64,000 nt of DNA from DAIOEK01 sp963828285 (GTDB lineage: Bacteria > Chloroflexota > Anaerolineae > Anaerolineales > Anaerolineaceae): positions 186,001 to 250,000 of the forward strand of contig CAWHEB010000005.1 in assembly GCA_963828285.1 (NCBI GenBank), given 5' to 3'. This document shows positions 17,001-26,510 of this stretch, piece by piece. A program made the position numbers and the translations under genes. The notes below the pieces were generated by a model. The model was given only the letters and a program-made list of their open reading frames with translations. It had not been told where the DNA came from and ran no database searches. Numbering within the stretch: position 1 is the first letter of the stretch; every line of letters begins with the position of its first letter.

Positions 17001-17894
17001 TGGGGTAAAAGGTGATATTTTTGGAGCCATGTTTGTAGTTGATCGTGGGCTGGATAAGGCATATTTTGGTAAAAGATTGGAGATCATTACCGGAATCGCC
17101 CAACAGGCATCACTTGCGATCCAGAATGATCAACTTCAGAGTAGTCTGGTTGTGAGAGAACGACTTGAAAGGGAGTTTCAGCTTGCGCGGGAAATCCAAG
17201 AAACATTCCTACCCAAGTCTTTACCTGTATTGACAGGATGGGAAATAGATGCACGCTGGCGACCTGCTCGGGAAGTTGGTGGGGACTTTTATGATGTATT
17301 TGAGCTTCCACATCACAAAGTTGCTTTCGTCATTGCGGATGTATCTGATAAAGGAATTTCTGCAGCATTATATATGACGCTAGCCCGTACAATGTTACGG
17401 ACCATTGCCCAACAACACCACTCACCTGCAAAGATCCTAAATACAGTAAACGAGCTGCTCCTGAGAGATACCCCACATGGAATGTTCATTACGGCAGTAC
17501 TGGCGATATTGGATTTGGATACTTCTACATTGGAATACGCCAACGCCGGGCACCTTTTGCCGATAATCAGACATACAGGCACAATTATCATCGAAACCTT
17601 AAAAAAGGTGGGATGCCGTTAGGAATTTTGGAGAGAGTAAACTTCCAGGATCATACAATAACAATTGATCCAGGTGATGTTTTGTTGTTTTATACCGATG
17701 GCGTGACAGATGCTTTTGTATCCAATGAGGTTTTCGGTGAAGAAAGACTAATTAACACTATTAAAGAATCAACTTCACCAAGCTCCCGAAACCTTTTGGC
17801 AAAATTGGATCAGGCATTGATAAAATTCAGCGGTTCAGAAATTCCCTTTGACGATGTTACTGTTCTTGCCTTAAGTAGAAATCTTCCTGAGTAA
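14040..17894 (+). pseudogene. Multi-GAF SpoIIE-type PP2C phosphatase, two frameshifts
   Basis: Three consecutive frames together encode ~1,284 residues: about six GAF-like sensory domains (for example around residues 190-320, 345-495, 510-660, 680-830, 850-1010) and a C-terminal SpoIIE/PP2C phosphatase (~1045-1284) with metal-binding motifs GGDFYDVF, ADVSDKG, YTDGVTDA and PFDDVTVL. Both breaks are in A runs: an extra A at 15814-15819 (removing it gives QKENPTIRAQTDPFGP), and a missing A at 17601-17606 (adding it gives TLKKGGMPLGI). Start TTG 14040 has AAGGAG seven bases upstream. The phosphatase would dephosphorylate the STAS antagonist in response to GAF signals. Homopolymer errors are the likely cause of the breaks. 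Confidence 0.87.
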
Positions 17895-17903
17895 TAGAAA
17901 TTC

Positions 17904-19355
17904 CTACACGGGTTCACCAATAGTATGCAGAAGGGCGAGGTTTGGTCTACCCATGTGAGCAATTGGAAATCCCGAAATCAGAACTGCTTGCTGACCGGAT
18001 AGCTCCGGTTTGGTATTTAGTAATGACTGATCTACAATTTTGATCATCGATTCAACACTACTAGCAAATGGCACTAAAAACGGGATTACGCCCCAATACA
18101 AAGATAATTTGTGATACGCATTTGGTTGTGGGGTAAATGCGAGAATCGGAACCTGTGGTCGGGCTTTAGACATCAAAAGGGCTGTTCTACCAGAGTGGGT
18201 AAAGACTGCAATCGCACTAACATTCCGATCATGCGCCAATTCACGGGCTGCTCGAGTCATGGCAACCGCGTCATCACTTGAATCCATTTCGGGGTTACTT
18301 TCACACTGTGACCAATCCTGATAATTTTTTTCGGCTTCCCGAACGATTGCATCCATCATTTGGATACTTTCCAATGGATATTTTCCACTCGCAGTTTCTC
18401 CAGATAACATAACAGCATCGGTACCATCAAATATAGCATTTGCTACATCAGTCGCTTCTGCCCTCGTGGGTCGGGGATTGTGGATCATGGAATCCAGCAT
18501 TTGTGTGGCGGTGATCACATATTTCGATAAGTAATTTGCCTCTCGAATGATCCTTTTTTGAGCAACAGGTACCGCTGCGGGAGATAACTCCACTCCGAGA
18601 TCCCCTCGAGCAACCATCACCCCATCCGCTACCTCAAGAATCGAAATCAAGTTTTCCAAAGCTTCGGGTCTTTCAAGTTTTGCTATGATTGGAATTGCAG
18701 CGTTCTGAGGCGAAATTCGAATTATCTCTTCCCGTACATTTTTTACGTCCATTGATGTTCGAACAAATGAGATTGCTATGACATCAACACCGTGTTCCAA
18801 TCCAAAGTGTAAGTCCTCTTTATCTTTCTCGGTGAAACTCGGGATATCCAAAGCAATACCTGGAAGATTAAATCCCTTGTGCGAAGACAGCAATCCTCCT
18901 AGAACAACTCGGGCAATAATATGATCTTCATGAATAGAAATGATTTCAAATTCAACATTACCATCATCCAGAAGAACTCTCCCGCCTGGATGTAATTGTT
19001 TTTGTAAACCAGGGAATGGAATAGTCAAATCCCCGTTCCTTGCAACCAAGTCAGTTGCGAAATCTATTCGGATATCTTGTCCAGTATCAAATTGTTTGGG
19101 TCCGTCCGGAATTTCCCCAATTCGTATTTTTGGACCCTGCAGATCCTGCAAGATTGTGATAGGTTTATTTAATTCTTCCGAAACACTACGGATCATTTCG
19201 ATATTCTGTGCCTGTGTATCATATGTTCCATGAGAAAAGTTCAATCGGGCGACATCCAATCCAGCGTTTACAAGGCGGGTGAACATTCCCCGGTCTTGCG
19301 ATGAAGGACCAATTGTGGCAACTATCTTTGCTTTACGGTCGAGTTTTTTATCCAT
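17904..19355 (-). CDS. pyk: Pyruvate kinase
   Basis: 483 residues. N-terminal KIVATIGPSSQDRG, ARLNFSHGT and LQDLQGPKIRIG, the catalytic IIAKLERPEALENL, VMVARGDLGVE, and TATQMLDSMIHNPRPTRAE make this certain. It converts phosphoenolpyruvate and ADP to pyruvate and ATP in glycolysis. The C-terminal allosteric domain is present (SGRTALLMSKARP). It lacks the extra PEP-utiliser domain of some Gram-positive enzymes. It is convergent with the phosphatase gene (10 bases between ends) and appears to be a single-gene unit. Confidence 0.97.
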   Translation of the reverse strand: MDKKLDRKAKIVATIGPSSQDRGMFTRLVNAGLDVARLNFSHGTYDTQAQNIEMIRSVSEELNKPITILQDLQGPKIRIGEIPDGPKQFDTGQDIRIDFATDLVARNGDLTIPFPGLQKQLHPGGRVLLDDGNVEFEIISIHEDHIIARVVLGGLLSSHKGFNLPGIALDIPSFTEKDKEDLHFGLEHGVDVIAISFVRTSMDVKNVREEIIRISPQNAAIPIIAKLERPEALENLISILEVADGVMVARGDLGVELSPAAVPVAQKRIIREANYLSKYVITATQMLDSMIHNPRPTRAEATDVANAIFDGTDAVMLSGETASGKYPLESIQMMDAIVREAEKNYQDWSQCESNPEMDSSDDAVAMTRAARELAHDRNVSAIAVFTHSGRTALLMSKARPQVPILAFTPQPNAYHKLSLYWGVIPFLVPFASSVESMIKIVDQSLLNTKPELSGQQAVLISGFPIAHMGRPNLALLHTIGEPV

Positions 19356-19475
19356 ATACGAGTTTTCCGGTACTTAAGTGTTTGACCAAAATAATAGATA
19401 ATATTTCTTGTCGGTGCATGATGAATCATTCAGTTGTGATTCAATATACCATATTCTACTCATTAAACTCAAAGC

Positions 19476-19513
19476 GCGGATTTGTGGATGACACCACAAC
19501 AATCCGCGCTATC
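19476..19513 (-). terminator. Terminator downstream of argF-rocD
   Basis: On the minus strand AGCGCGGATTGTTGTGG pairs with CCACAAATCCGCGCT around a 6-base loop, with a small bulge, then TTTG. It lies 20 bases after the rocD stop. Confidence 0.6.
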
Positions 19514-19533
19514 GATGATAAATGTTGGCTGGT

Positions 19534-20737
19534 TTACTTCATTGTCAGGATCTGACGAATCGCTGGTAATGCCCAATCGATGGTCTTCTGATCAATAACC
19601 AGAGGAGGAGCGAAACGAATAACATGCTGGTGAGTTTCCTTGGCTAAGATCCCCTGTCCTTGAAGCGCTTCGCAGAATCTACGTGCTCCACCAGCTTCTG
19701 GTTTTAATTCGACACCGATCAACAAACCCTTACCCCGAACTTCTTTGATATTAGGACTGTTGATCTCACTCAATTGCTCCATGAAATATGTGCCCATTTT
19801 TTCAGCATTTTCAATTAAGCTGTTCTTCAACGATTACTTTCATGGAAGCACGGGCAACAGCAGCAGCAAGGGGATTACCTCCAAAGGTTGATCCGTGCTC
19901 GCCAGGTGTGAACAATCCTAGAATTGCATGATCTGCTAGAACAGCGGAGACAGGATAGAAACCGCCAGCCAGTGCCTTGCCGATGGTAATAACATCAGGA
20001 CGGACCTCTTCATGCCAGCTTGCAAAAAGTTTTCCTGTTCTTCCCAGACCAGTTTGGATCTCATCGGCAATGAAGAGAATGTTATTCTTTTTACAAAGTT
20101 CACTGACCTTCAGTAGATAACCTTTAGGCGGAATAATAACACCTGCTTCACCTTGAATAGGTTCAAGAAAAACTGCAGCGGTGTTTGGAGTGATCGCTTT
20201 TTCAATGGCAATTGCATCACCGTAAGGAACTGTTACAAATCCAGGAGTAAATGGTCCGAAGTCTTCTTTATAAAGAGGCTCTGTAGAGAAAGAAATGGTC
20301 GATATGGTTCGACCGTGGAAGTTCCCGGCAGCAGTTATGATCTCCGCTTGATATTTAGGGACTTTTTTTACTAGGTAAGCCCACTTCCGAGCTAATTTGA
20401 GCGCAGTTTCGACTGCTTCCGCTCCGCTATTCATAGGGAGAGACATCTCATAACCGGTTAACTCCGATAGCTCTTTGTAAAAAAATGGGAGCTGATCATT
20501 ACGGAATGCTCGAGAAGTTAATGTGACTTTTTTGGATTGATCTATCAATGCTTGTAGTATCTTGGGGTGGACATGTCCCTGATTTATCGCGGAATAAGCA
20601 CTGAGACAGTCAAGGTATTTTTTCCCTTCGACATCAAAAACCCAGACACCTTCTCCTCTTTCAATGACAACATCTAATGGATGATAGTTATGAGCACCAT
20701 ATTGTTCTTCAATTGCTATGTAGTCTTTAGTTTGCAT
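19534..20737 (-). pseudogene. rocD: Ornithine aminotransferase, frameshifted
   Basis: Two overlapping frames make one class III PLP-dependent aminotransferase of ~400 residues. The first (308 residues) has GVWVFDVEGKKYLDCLSAYS, LPMNSGAEAVETALKLARKW, FHGRTISTISFS, FIADEIQTGLGRTGK with the PLP-lysine region TIGKALAGGFYPVS, then breaks after VIVEE. The second resumes at LIENAEKMG and carries VRGKGLLIGVEL. The break lies between 19811 and 19830 and needs one base removed. Ornithine:oxo-acid aminotransferase (EC 2.6.1.13) is favoured over acetylornithine aminotransferase by the N-terminal EEQYGAHNYHPLDVV. The start is one base from the argF stop, so the two genes are co-transcribed. Confidence 0.87.
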
Positions 20738-20738
20738 A

Positions 20739-21665
20739 TTACTCTGCTCCTAAAACATAGGCAACAATTGCTTTTTGCGCATGAAGGCGGTTATGTGCCT
20801 GAGGGAATAGACGGCTGTGGGGACCATCCGCTACTGGATCAGTTATTTCCTGGCCACGGTGAGCAGGAAGGCAATGCATTACGATTACATCCTTATCAGC
20901 TTCGGCTACCAGAGATTGATTGACCTGGAATGGAGGGAAGACTTCTTCGCGTTTCTTACTTTCAGCTTCCTGTCCCATACTAGTCCAAGTATCTGTATAG
21001 ATCACTTGAGCGTTCTTTACGGCAATGTGAGGATCACGTATCAATGAAATGGTCGTACCTGTCTCAGCTGCGATCTTACGACCTATTTCAAGTGCCTTGG
21101 GATCGAGATCATAGCCTTCTGGAGATGCTAATGTGAAATTAGCTCCGGCTTTCAAACCGACATGCATTAATGAAACAGCAACATTATTCCCGTCACCAAT
21201 GAAAGTGATGTTGAGACCCTTTAATGAACCAAATTTTTCGTAAATAGTCAAAGCATCGGCCATTCCCTGGCAAGGATGATTGTAATCACTTAAGCCATTG
21301 ATCACAGGGATGGAACACCATTTGGCCAATTCGAGAACATGGTCATGAGCGAATACCCGTGCCATTAATACTTCCACATAACCGCTCAATACTCGTGCGA
21401 CATCCGCAATTGATTCGCGTTGTCCCAGACCAATTTCATTTGGTGAAAGATACAAAGCATCACCACCAAGGTGACGCATTGCCATATCAAAAGAAACTCT
21501 TGTGCGTAGACTTGGCTTTTGGAAGATCATGGCCATGGTTTTTCCAGCCAAAATTGGCTTGTTACCGCCGGCGAAGTACTCTTTTTTCAAGCGTACTGCC
21601 AGGTCTAACAACATCTTGATCTCATCAGAAGAATAATCTGAGACAGCAAGAAAATCTCTTTTCAT
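20739..21665 (-). CDS. argF: Ornithine carbamoyltransferase
   Basis: 308 residues. The carbamoyl-phosphate motif KPSLRTRVSF, the HPCQ loop, FIGDGNNVAVSL and the ornithine loop HCLPAHRGQEIT are all present. It forms citrulline from ornithine and carbamoyl phosphate. AGGAG lies six bases before the ATG. Immediately downstream is the ornithine aminotransferase, so the operon handles both fates of ornithine. No argG, argH or arcA lies here, so direction (biosynthesis or fermentative catabolism) cannot be decided, though argF is the safer name. Confidence 0.95.
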   Translation of the reverse strand: MKRDFLAVSDYSSDEIKMLLDLAVRLKKEYFAGGNKPILAGKTMAMIFQKPSLRTRVSFDMAMRHLGGDALYLSPNEIGLGQRESIADVARVLSGYVEVLMARVFAHDHVLELAKWCSIPVINGLSDYNHPCQGMADALTIYEKFGSLKGLNITFIGDGNNVAVSLMHVGLKAGANFTLASPEGYDLDPKALEIGRKIAAETGTTISLIRDPHIAVKNAQVIYTDTWTSMGQEAESKKREEVFPPFQVNQSLVAEADKDVIVMHCLPAHRGQEITDPVADGPHSRLFPQAHNRLHAQKAIVAYVLGAE

Positions 21666-21760
21666 GTAGGCTCCTAACGGAAAATGATTGGATTGGTATA
21701 ACTCGGCTAGTATATCACAAGGGGATAGGGAGGTTAAGATGTGTTAGAACGTGAATACTG

Positions 21761-23443
21761 TCAATCGAGGAGCGAACGTAGATTTACTTCTGAAGTGGAG
21801 TTTAACACATCGTTGCTCTTCGTCATCTGATCAAAATAATCACTTAAAATGGCTTTTTCTGTTTCGGTGATTTCATTAGTTGTAATAGCAACGATTGGTA
21901 TGGCAGGAAGATTGTTTTTTGCGAATACTGTGTCAAGAACCATATATGCATTGATTTCTTGGGAAATAAAATCAAGAATGATCAGGTCAGGGGAGTCCGT
22001 CATAGCCATTTGGACGGTCCTGGTGTAATGGTCAGATTCGATGATATCAGTGACACCATGTAATTGAACAAATCGTTTAAACATCTGTCTTACATTTTCA
22101 TCAGCATGTGCTATCAAGATCCTTCGAGTATCGGAAAAATCCAGCCTGAGCAGTTGAGCGATCAAACCATCCTGCAGTTCGGGCATTTCTATCATCCCTG
22201 TTGGTTTTCTTTCCAGGGGATAATATCTTACACCACGGTCTGATGTAACAGTCTTTCCGGTACAGTTGATTACAACAATATCTTTGTCTTTGACCACTCC
22301 ACGATTACAAAGTTTGATCAAACCTGCGAAAGCGACACCCGCAGCAGGCTCAAGACTGATACCCTCCAGGCGGGATAATAAGGTAATAGCCTTATACGTT
22401 TCTTTATCAGTAACTGTCTCAAACACTCCACCAGATTCCTGATCCATCCGATGGCGCAAGATCGTATATGCTCGTCCAGGATCATTGGTGGATAGTGATT
22501 CGATGGATGTATACGGATTTGTTATTGGTTCAATTGAATCCAAGCCCTGATTCCAAGCGTGAGCCATGGGGGCACAACCTTCAGTTTGGATCATCCCCAT
22601 ACTTGGTGCATGATCTACCAGTTCCATCAATCTTAGCTCTGAGAAACCTTTTAGAACACCTATTGGTCCGAGTCCTACACTAACAGCCTGGATGTACCAG
22701 TTTGGAGCACGCCAGGGGGCGGCAGGTTTGTTTTTTGCTCGGGGAACTGGTGCGCCCATACATGCAGTCAATTGTTCAGCGATCTCAAAAGCAATTGTCT
22801 TCATTGCCTCCACAGAAGGAACTGTCTGTGATGCCTGGTCCATAAAGATATTTCTTTGTTTCGAAAACTCGGCTGCATAGTGACGCGCTTGTTCATATCC
22901 ACCGGATACCTTAATCACCCTGGCACCAAACATGGCGATTTCGCGCATTTTTATTGCTGGGACACGGCTGGATAGAAACGCCCACACTTTTACACCTGCC
23001 CTTGCTCCGTGCGCGGCATAGGCAAGTGCGATATTCCCAGATGAAGCTATTACCATCTCTGAGATTCCGGATTCCAGTAATGCTGCAATCGTCACTGCTG
23101 CTTGACGATCCTTGAATGAGTTTGTGGGATTTTGTCGTTCATCCTTGATGAATAAGTTTGTGCATTTCAGCATATTGCCAAGGTTGGAGGCACGTAGTAA
23201 GGGGGTACCACCTTCACCTAAAGTAAGGTCCGGGTTATGATCACGTACGGGAAGGAGCTCTTTATAACGCCAAACATCAAAGGGACGGCCAGGTAACTGC
23301 AAGGGCATCGTTAATGCCAGACTATTATAATCGTACAATGCTTCACGCCAGCCGCTTCCACATCTTGGACAGGATACTGAAGTGGGGAAATAAGGTGTGG
23401 CATAACCACAATCCAGGCATTCTACGACGAAATGAGCTGCCAT
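21761..23443 (-). CDS. Threonine synthase-like PLP enzyme fused to a response-regulator receiver domain
   Basis: 560 residues. Residues 1-~30 hold a zinc-ribbon-like CLDCGYATPYFP...CPRCG. Residues ~45-425 are a fold-type II PLP enzyme of the threonine synthase class, with the PLP-lysine motif NPTNSFKDRQAAV, SSGNIALAYAAHGARAG and GLGPIGVLKGF. Residues ~440-560 form a complete CheY-like receiver: acidic pair HADEN (~448-449), phospho-acceptor LIILD (Asp ~491), Thr in AITTN (~521) and Lys in QMTKS (~542). Threonine synthase makes threonine from O-phosphohomoserine. The fusion suggests phosphorylation-dependent control; no cognate kinase is adjacent. The frame is uninterrupted. Confidence 0.85.
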   Translation of the reverse strand: MAAHFVVECLDCGYATPYFPTSVSCPRCGSGWREALYDYNSLALTMPLQLPGRPFDVWRYKELLPVRDHNPDLTLGEGGTPLLRASNLGNMLKCTNLFIKDERQNPTNSFKDRQAAVTIAALLESGISEMVIASSGNIALAYAAHGARAGVKVWAFLSSRVPAIKMREIAMFGARVIKVSGGYEQARHYAAEFSKQRNIFMDQASQTVPSVEAMKTIAFEIAEQLTACMGAPVPRAKNKPAAPWRAPNWYIQAVSVGLGPIGVLKGFSELRLMELVDHAPSMGMIQTEGCAPMAHAWNQGLDSIEPITNPYTSIESLSTNDPGRAYTILRHRMDQESGGVFETVTDKETYKAITLLSRLEGISLEPAAGVAFAGLIKLCNRGVVKDKDIVVINCTGKTVTSDRGVRYYPLERKPTGMIEMPELQDGLIAQLLRLDFSDTRRILIAHADENVRQMFKRFVQLHGVTDIIESDHYTRTVQMAMTDSPDLIILDFISQEINAYMVLDTVFAKNNLPAIPIVAITTNEITETEKAILSDYFDQMTKSNDVLNSTSEVNLRSLLD

Positions 23444-23449
23444 ATTTTC

Positions 23450-23713
23450 TTAAACAACAGGGCGTTTGAAATAAATATAATGCATTGGTCCTTTGTTCTC
23501 AATTGTACCAGCACCGACCATTTCCCAGCCTTCCATTCCCAGTTTATACAATACAATTGCCATAACAGATTGCTCTTCAATTTTTTGAGTCTTTTCAATT
23601 GGAAGAATTTTAAGACCTTCTTCTGTGAAGTAGAATAATTTCGGATAACTTCCCCACCACCAACTAGATTCTGTTTTTATCGGTCCTACTGCACAATACT
23701 CCCACCGTTGCAT
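23450..23713 (-). CDS. Small DUF4177-like protein
   Basis: 87 residues, no signal or membrane segment. The start MQRWEYCAVG and the later YKLGMEGWEMVGAG resemble DUF4177 proteins (typically WEY...G.EGWELV), small proteins of unknown function. It lies six bases upstream of the ThrC-receiver gene on the same strand and is preceded by GGGAGG, so it is probably translated and co-transcribed with it. Function unknown. Confidence 0.7.
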   Translation of the reverse strand: MQRWEYCAVGPIKTESSWWWGSYPKLFYFTEEGLKILPIEKTQKIEEQSVMAIVLYKLGMEGWEMVGAGTIENKGPMHYIYFKRPVV

Positions 23714-23848
23714 ATTAACCTCCCCTGACTTTCAAATTTAATCTTGTATCAGCTATATTATTGCATAAGCTGTGCCAAAAAAGAAACGCCAGTGCGTTAG
23801 CATAACCTGACGTTGGAATTATGTTATTATTTAATTCTAATATTTCAG

Positions 23849-23921
23849 AGCGGGTGATGGGATTCGAACCCACGAAATGGTACCTTGGGAAGGTACTGCC
23901 TTACCACTTGGCCACACCCGC
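23849..23921 (-). tRNA. tRNA-Gly (anticodon CCC)
   Basis: 73 nt on the minus strand. Acceptor arms GCGGGTG/CACCCGC, D-arm GCCAAGTGGTAAGGC, anticodon stem GTACC/GGTAC with loop TTCCCAA (anticodon CCC), and T arm with TTCGAAT loop all fold. The discriminator base is T, and no CCA is encoded. Confidence 0.96.
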
Positions 23922-23988
23922 GTCAGAGTGGAATTATAGGATGAGGGTAACGAAGAGTCAAGTAAACAATAATTGAATGTAAAAATGA

Positions 23989-25014
23989 CTATGACTTCCT
24001 CGTTAATAGCCAATTTGTCAAATCTACAAGAAGTGCATGGTATGGATTTGTTTCACCGCAAACTAGAGCAAGTTCGATCAAAGCATCTTGCGAGTACTTG
24101 TTAACAAAATCCAGTGTCCTTTCTTTTGCACCAGTTTGAGCCAACAGATCAGAGGCAAGCATTCCATTACTTTTGCTAATTGGTCTTGATCGCCATAATT
24201 CACTAAATGGATTTTCAGTCTCTAGTCCAAGAACAATTGGGAACGATTTTTTTCCTGCAATCAAGTCAGCTGCTACGGGTTTGCCTGTAATATCAGATTC
24301 ACCCCAAATACCAAGGTAGTCATCCATTATTTGAAAAGCCAACCCTAAATTATGACCAAATGAAGTAAAGTGAATATCTGTTTGAGGATCATCCGACCCG
24401 AGTAACGCTCCAATCTGGCTGCAAGCAGTAATTAATGCGTTGGTTTTTCCACTAATCATTTCCAGATAATCATTAGTATTGATTATTGATCTGGTTTCAA
24501 AGGCAAGATCCAAATACTGCCCCTGAGTAAGTCGCAAGCATGTATGATTAAGTATGAGATAAACCCTACGAACAAGTTCCAGTGGATAATACTTTTCAAG
24601 ATCCCATATCTTACGCAATCCAATCGTGAATAAGGAATCACCCGCATTGATCGCCTGAGCAATTCCTTCCCGTTTCCAAAGGGTCTGGCGATTATGACGA
24701 GTGTCACTTTGATCTTGAATATCATCATGGATCAAGGAGAAATTGTGGATAAGTTCAATAGCAGAAGCTGCTGGAATCGAATTCGACCAATTACCGCCGG
24801 ATGCAGCAGTAACCAACAGAACAATTAATGGTCGAATCCGTTTGCCGGTAGACCGATCGTCAAGCCAACCCATATGGTATTCCAACATCTTATGGAGCGG
24901 TTCATACATATCAGGGAACGAGCGTTTAATTGTTAGCTGAAGATCTGTATCTATTTCGTTCCGCATGTCCTTTAAAATCGGATATTTTTCAAAAAGATTC
25001 AAATCGTTAGTCAT
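23989..25014 (-). CDS. Polyprenyl (geranylgeranyl/farnesyl-type) diphosphate synthase
   Basis: 341 residues from the ATG at 25014, which overlaps the upstream fni stop as ATGA; the frame extends further upstream only inside fni. Motifs of the trans-isoprenyl diphosphate synthases are present: GKRIRPLIV, the first aspartate-rich motif in LIHDDIQDQS, KTNALITACS, and the second in MDDYLGIWG (DDYLG rather than the usual DDxxD). It condenses IPP with allylic diphosphates. Pairing with an IPP isomerase supports a short isoprenoid operon. Chain length (C15, C20 or longer) is not decided by what can be seen. Confidence 0.9.
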   Translation of the reverse strand: MTNDLNLFEKYPILKDMRNEIDTDLQLTIKRSFPDMYEPLHKMLEYHMGWLDDRSTGKRIRPLIVLLVTAASGGNWSNSIPAASAIELIHNFSLIHDDIQDQSDTRHNRQTLWKREGIAQAINAGDSLFTIGLRKIWDLEKYYPLELVRRVYLILNHTCLRLTQGQYLDLAFETRSIINTNDYLEMISGKTNALITACSQIGALLGSDDPQTDIHFTSFGHNLGLAFQIMDDYLGIWGESDITGKPVAADLIAGKKSFPIVLGLETENPFSELWRSRPISKSNGMLASDLLAQTGAKERTLDFVNKYSQDALIELALVCGETNPYHALLVDLTNWLLTRKS

Positions 25015-26045
25015 GGTTTGATTCCCAAGAGTGAAGTTGTGTGCTTGAGTGTTTGAATATTTAGAATACCAGCCGAGAACATACTGATCATCAACTCTTG
25101 TTCTATAAGATTTATTCTTTCCAGAACTTTGGAAGTATCCTCTGAAGCAGCTTTTAGTATTGACCCAGCCATTCCAACCAGATCCGCTCCAAGGCCGATA
25201 CATTTAGCCAAATCTATACCGTTTTTAATTCCTCCACTAGCAATCAAAAATACTTCTGGTAGTGAACTGCTGATTTCAACGAGTGACTGTGTTGTAGGGA
25301 TACCCCAGTCCCGATAATCTTCAGCCAATTCGCGCAATATAGGATCAGTCTGGCGATACATCTCCACTTGAGACCAGGATGTTCCTCCTGCACCTGCAAT
25401 ATCAATGGCATATACTCCCATTTCAACAAACCTTTTTGCTAATACCGTATTTATCCCCCACCCAACCTCCTTGATAATTACAGGTAAACCGATATGTTTG
25501 ATCACTTCTTCTATCTTTTTAGACAGTCCTTTCCAGTTTGTATCACCATCTGTTTGTAGTGCTTCCTGAAGGGGATTGAGATGGAAAATCAATGCATTAG
25601 CATCGATCATTTCCACTGCTCGTTTACAATGATCTATCGTGTATCCATTATTCAACTGAATGGCACCGATATTAGCCAGAACTAGGATATCTGGTGCATA
25701 ATCGCGTATTTGAAAGCTTTTGCTAAGATTGGGATCTTCCAATGCAGCCCGTTGCGAACCCACCCCCATAGGTAATCCGATAGATTGGGCAGCGATGGCA
25801 AGATTGCGATTGATCATTTCAGCATCTGAACTTCCGCCGGTCATTGAGGAAATCAGTAATGGAAATCGAATCGATTTGCCCAGAAATTTGCTGGATATAT
25901 TGATGTCAACTAAATCAAGTTCAGGCAGGGCTGAATGTAAAAATTGGTATTTCTCCAGTCCGGTCGTAATACCGGAAGACACATCATTTTTTAAATTAAT
26001 TTTGAGTTGCTCGGTTTTGCGATTTGAGATTTCGGTATCTTTCAT
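25011..26045 (-). CDS. fni: Type 2 isopentenyl-diphosphate delta-isomerase (FMN-dependent)
   Basis: About 344 residues if the ATG at 26045 is used (AAGGAA 12 bases upstream); the frame also offers an ATG at 26090, with an equally weak site. Family motifs are clear: LLISSMTGG, MGVGSQRAAL, IIKEVGWGI, DIAGAGGTSW and ASGGIKNGIDLAK. The enzyme interconverts IPP and DMAPP, using reduced FMN. The stop overlaps the polyprenyl synthase start by four bases. The function is secure; only the start is uncertain. Confidence 0.92.
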   Translation of the reverse strand: MKDTEISNRKTEQLKINLKNDVSSGITTGLEKYQFLHSALPELDLVDINISSKFLGKSIRFPLLISSMTGGSSDAEMINRNLAIAAQSIGLPMGVGSQRAALEDPNLSKSFQIRDYAPDILVLANIGAIQLNNGYTIDHCKRAVEMIDANALIFHLNPLQEALQTDGDTNWKGLSKKIEEVIKHIGLPVIIKEVGWGINTVLAKRFVEMGVYAIDIAGAGGTSWSQVEMYRQTDPILRELAEDYRDWGIPTTQSLVEISSSLPEVFLIASGGIKNGIDLAKCIGLGADLVGMAGSILKAASEDTSKVLERINLIEQELMISMFSAGILNIQTLKHTTSLLGIKP

Positions 26046-26115
26046 CTTAATCGAGTGTTCCTTATTATGTAATATTAACTTTGAGATCATAACCTGTCAA
26101 ATTTCATTGTATCGC

Positions 26116-26143
26116 TTGACAGATAGATGATGAAAGATAAAAT
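26116..26143 (+). promoter_or_regulatory. Promoter of acpP
   Basis: TTGACA (26116-26121), 16-bp spacer, TAAAAT (26138-26143). The transcript would start ~32 bases before acpP. Confidence 0.6.
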
Positions 26144-26181
26144 TCATACTGTCGATCATTATTGTACATTGGAGGATTCGA

Positions 26182-26418
26182 ATGGCTGACTCTTTAGATG
26201 GTGTCAAGGAAGTAATTGCTGAAGTTATGAAAATGGATGGTTCCAGCATTGGTATGGATACCAGATTCATTGAAGATCTGAAAGCAGATTCAATGGATCA
26301 ATTCTTTCTGATTGATGGGTTTTGCGAAAAATTTAATCTAAATATTAGTGATGACGATGCCCGCAACATTAAAACTGTCGCAGACGTTGTCACATATGTG
26401 GATTCTCACAAACAGTAA
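26182..26418 (+). CDS. acpP: Acyl carrier protein
   Basis: 78 residues, acidic, all helical. The phosphopantetheine site reads KADSMDQFF (Ser ~37) where most ACPs have DSLD or DSVE. GGAGG lies seven bases before the ATG. It is a lone gene between its own promoter and a bidirectional terminator, with no fatty acid synthesis genes around it. It could be the general ACP or a dedicated one; the DSMDQ variant leaves that open. Confidence 0.9.
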   Translation: MADSLDGVKEVIAEVMKMDGSSIGMDTRFIEDLKADSMDQFFLIDGFCEKFNLNISDDDARNIKTVADVVTYVDSHKQ

Positions 26419-26454
26419 TCTAATCAAATTAGCCAGCAAACCTGGCATTACCTA

Positions 26455-26498
26455 ATCCCTTTTCAAATAAATTGATCCATGTAGACTTGAAAAGGGAT
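26455..26498. terminator. Bidirectional terminator between acpP and sucD
   Basis: Perfect 12-bp inverted repeat ATCCCTTTTCAA (26455-26466) / TTGAAAAGGGAT (26487-26498), 20-base loop, between two convergent genes. Confidence 0.65.
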
Positions 26499-26510
26499 AT
26501 TTCGTATTAG

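Noticed and set aside
24483..24728. Short open frames inside the polyprenyl synthase and elsewhere on opposite strands
   Set aside because: They are shadows of real genes in other frames, with no supporting signals.
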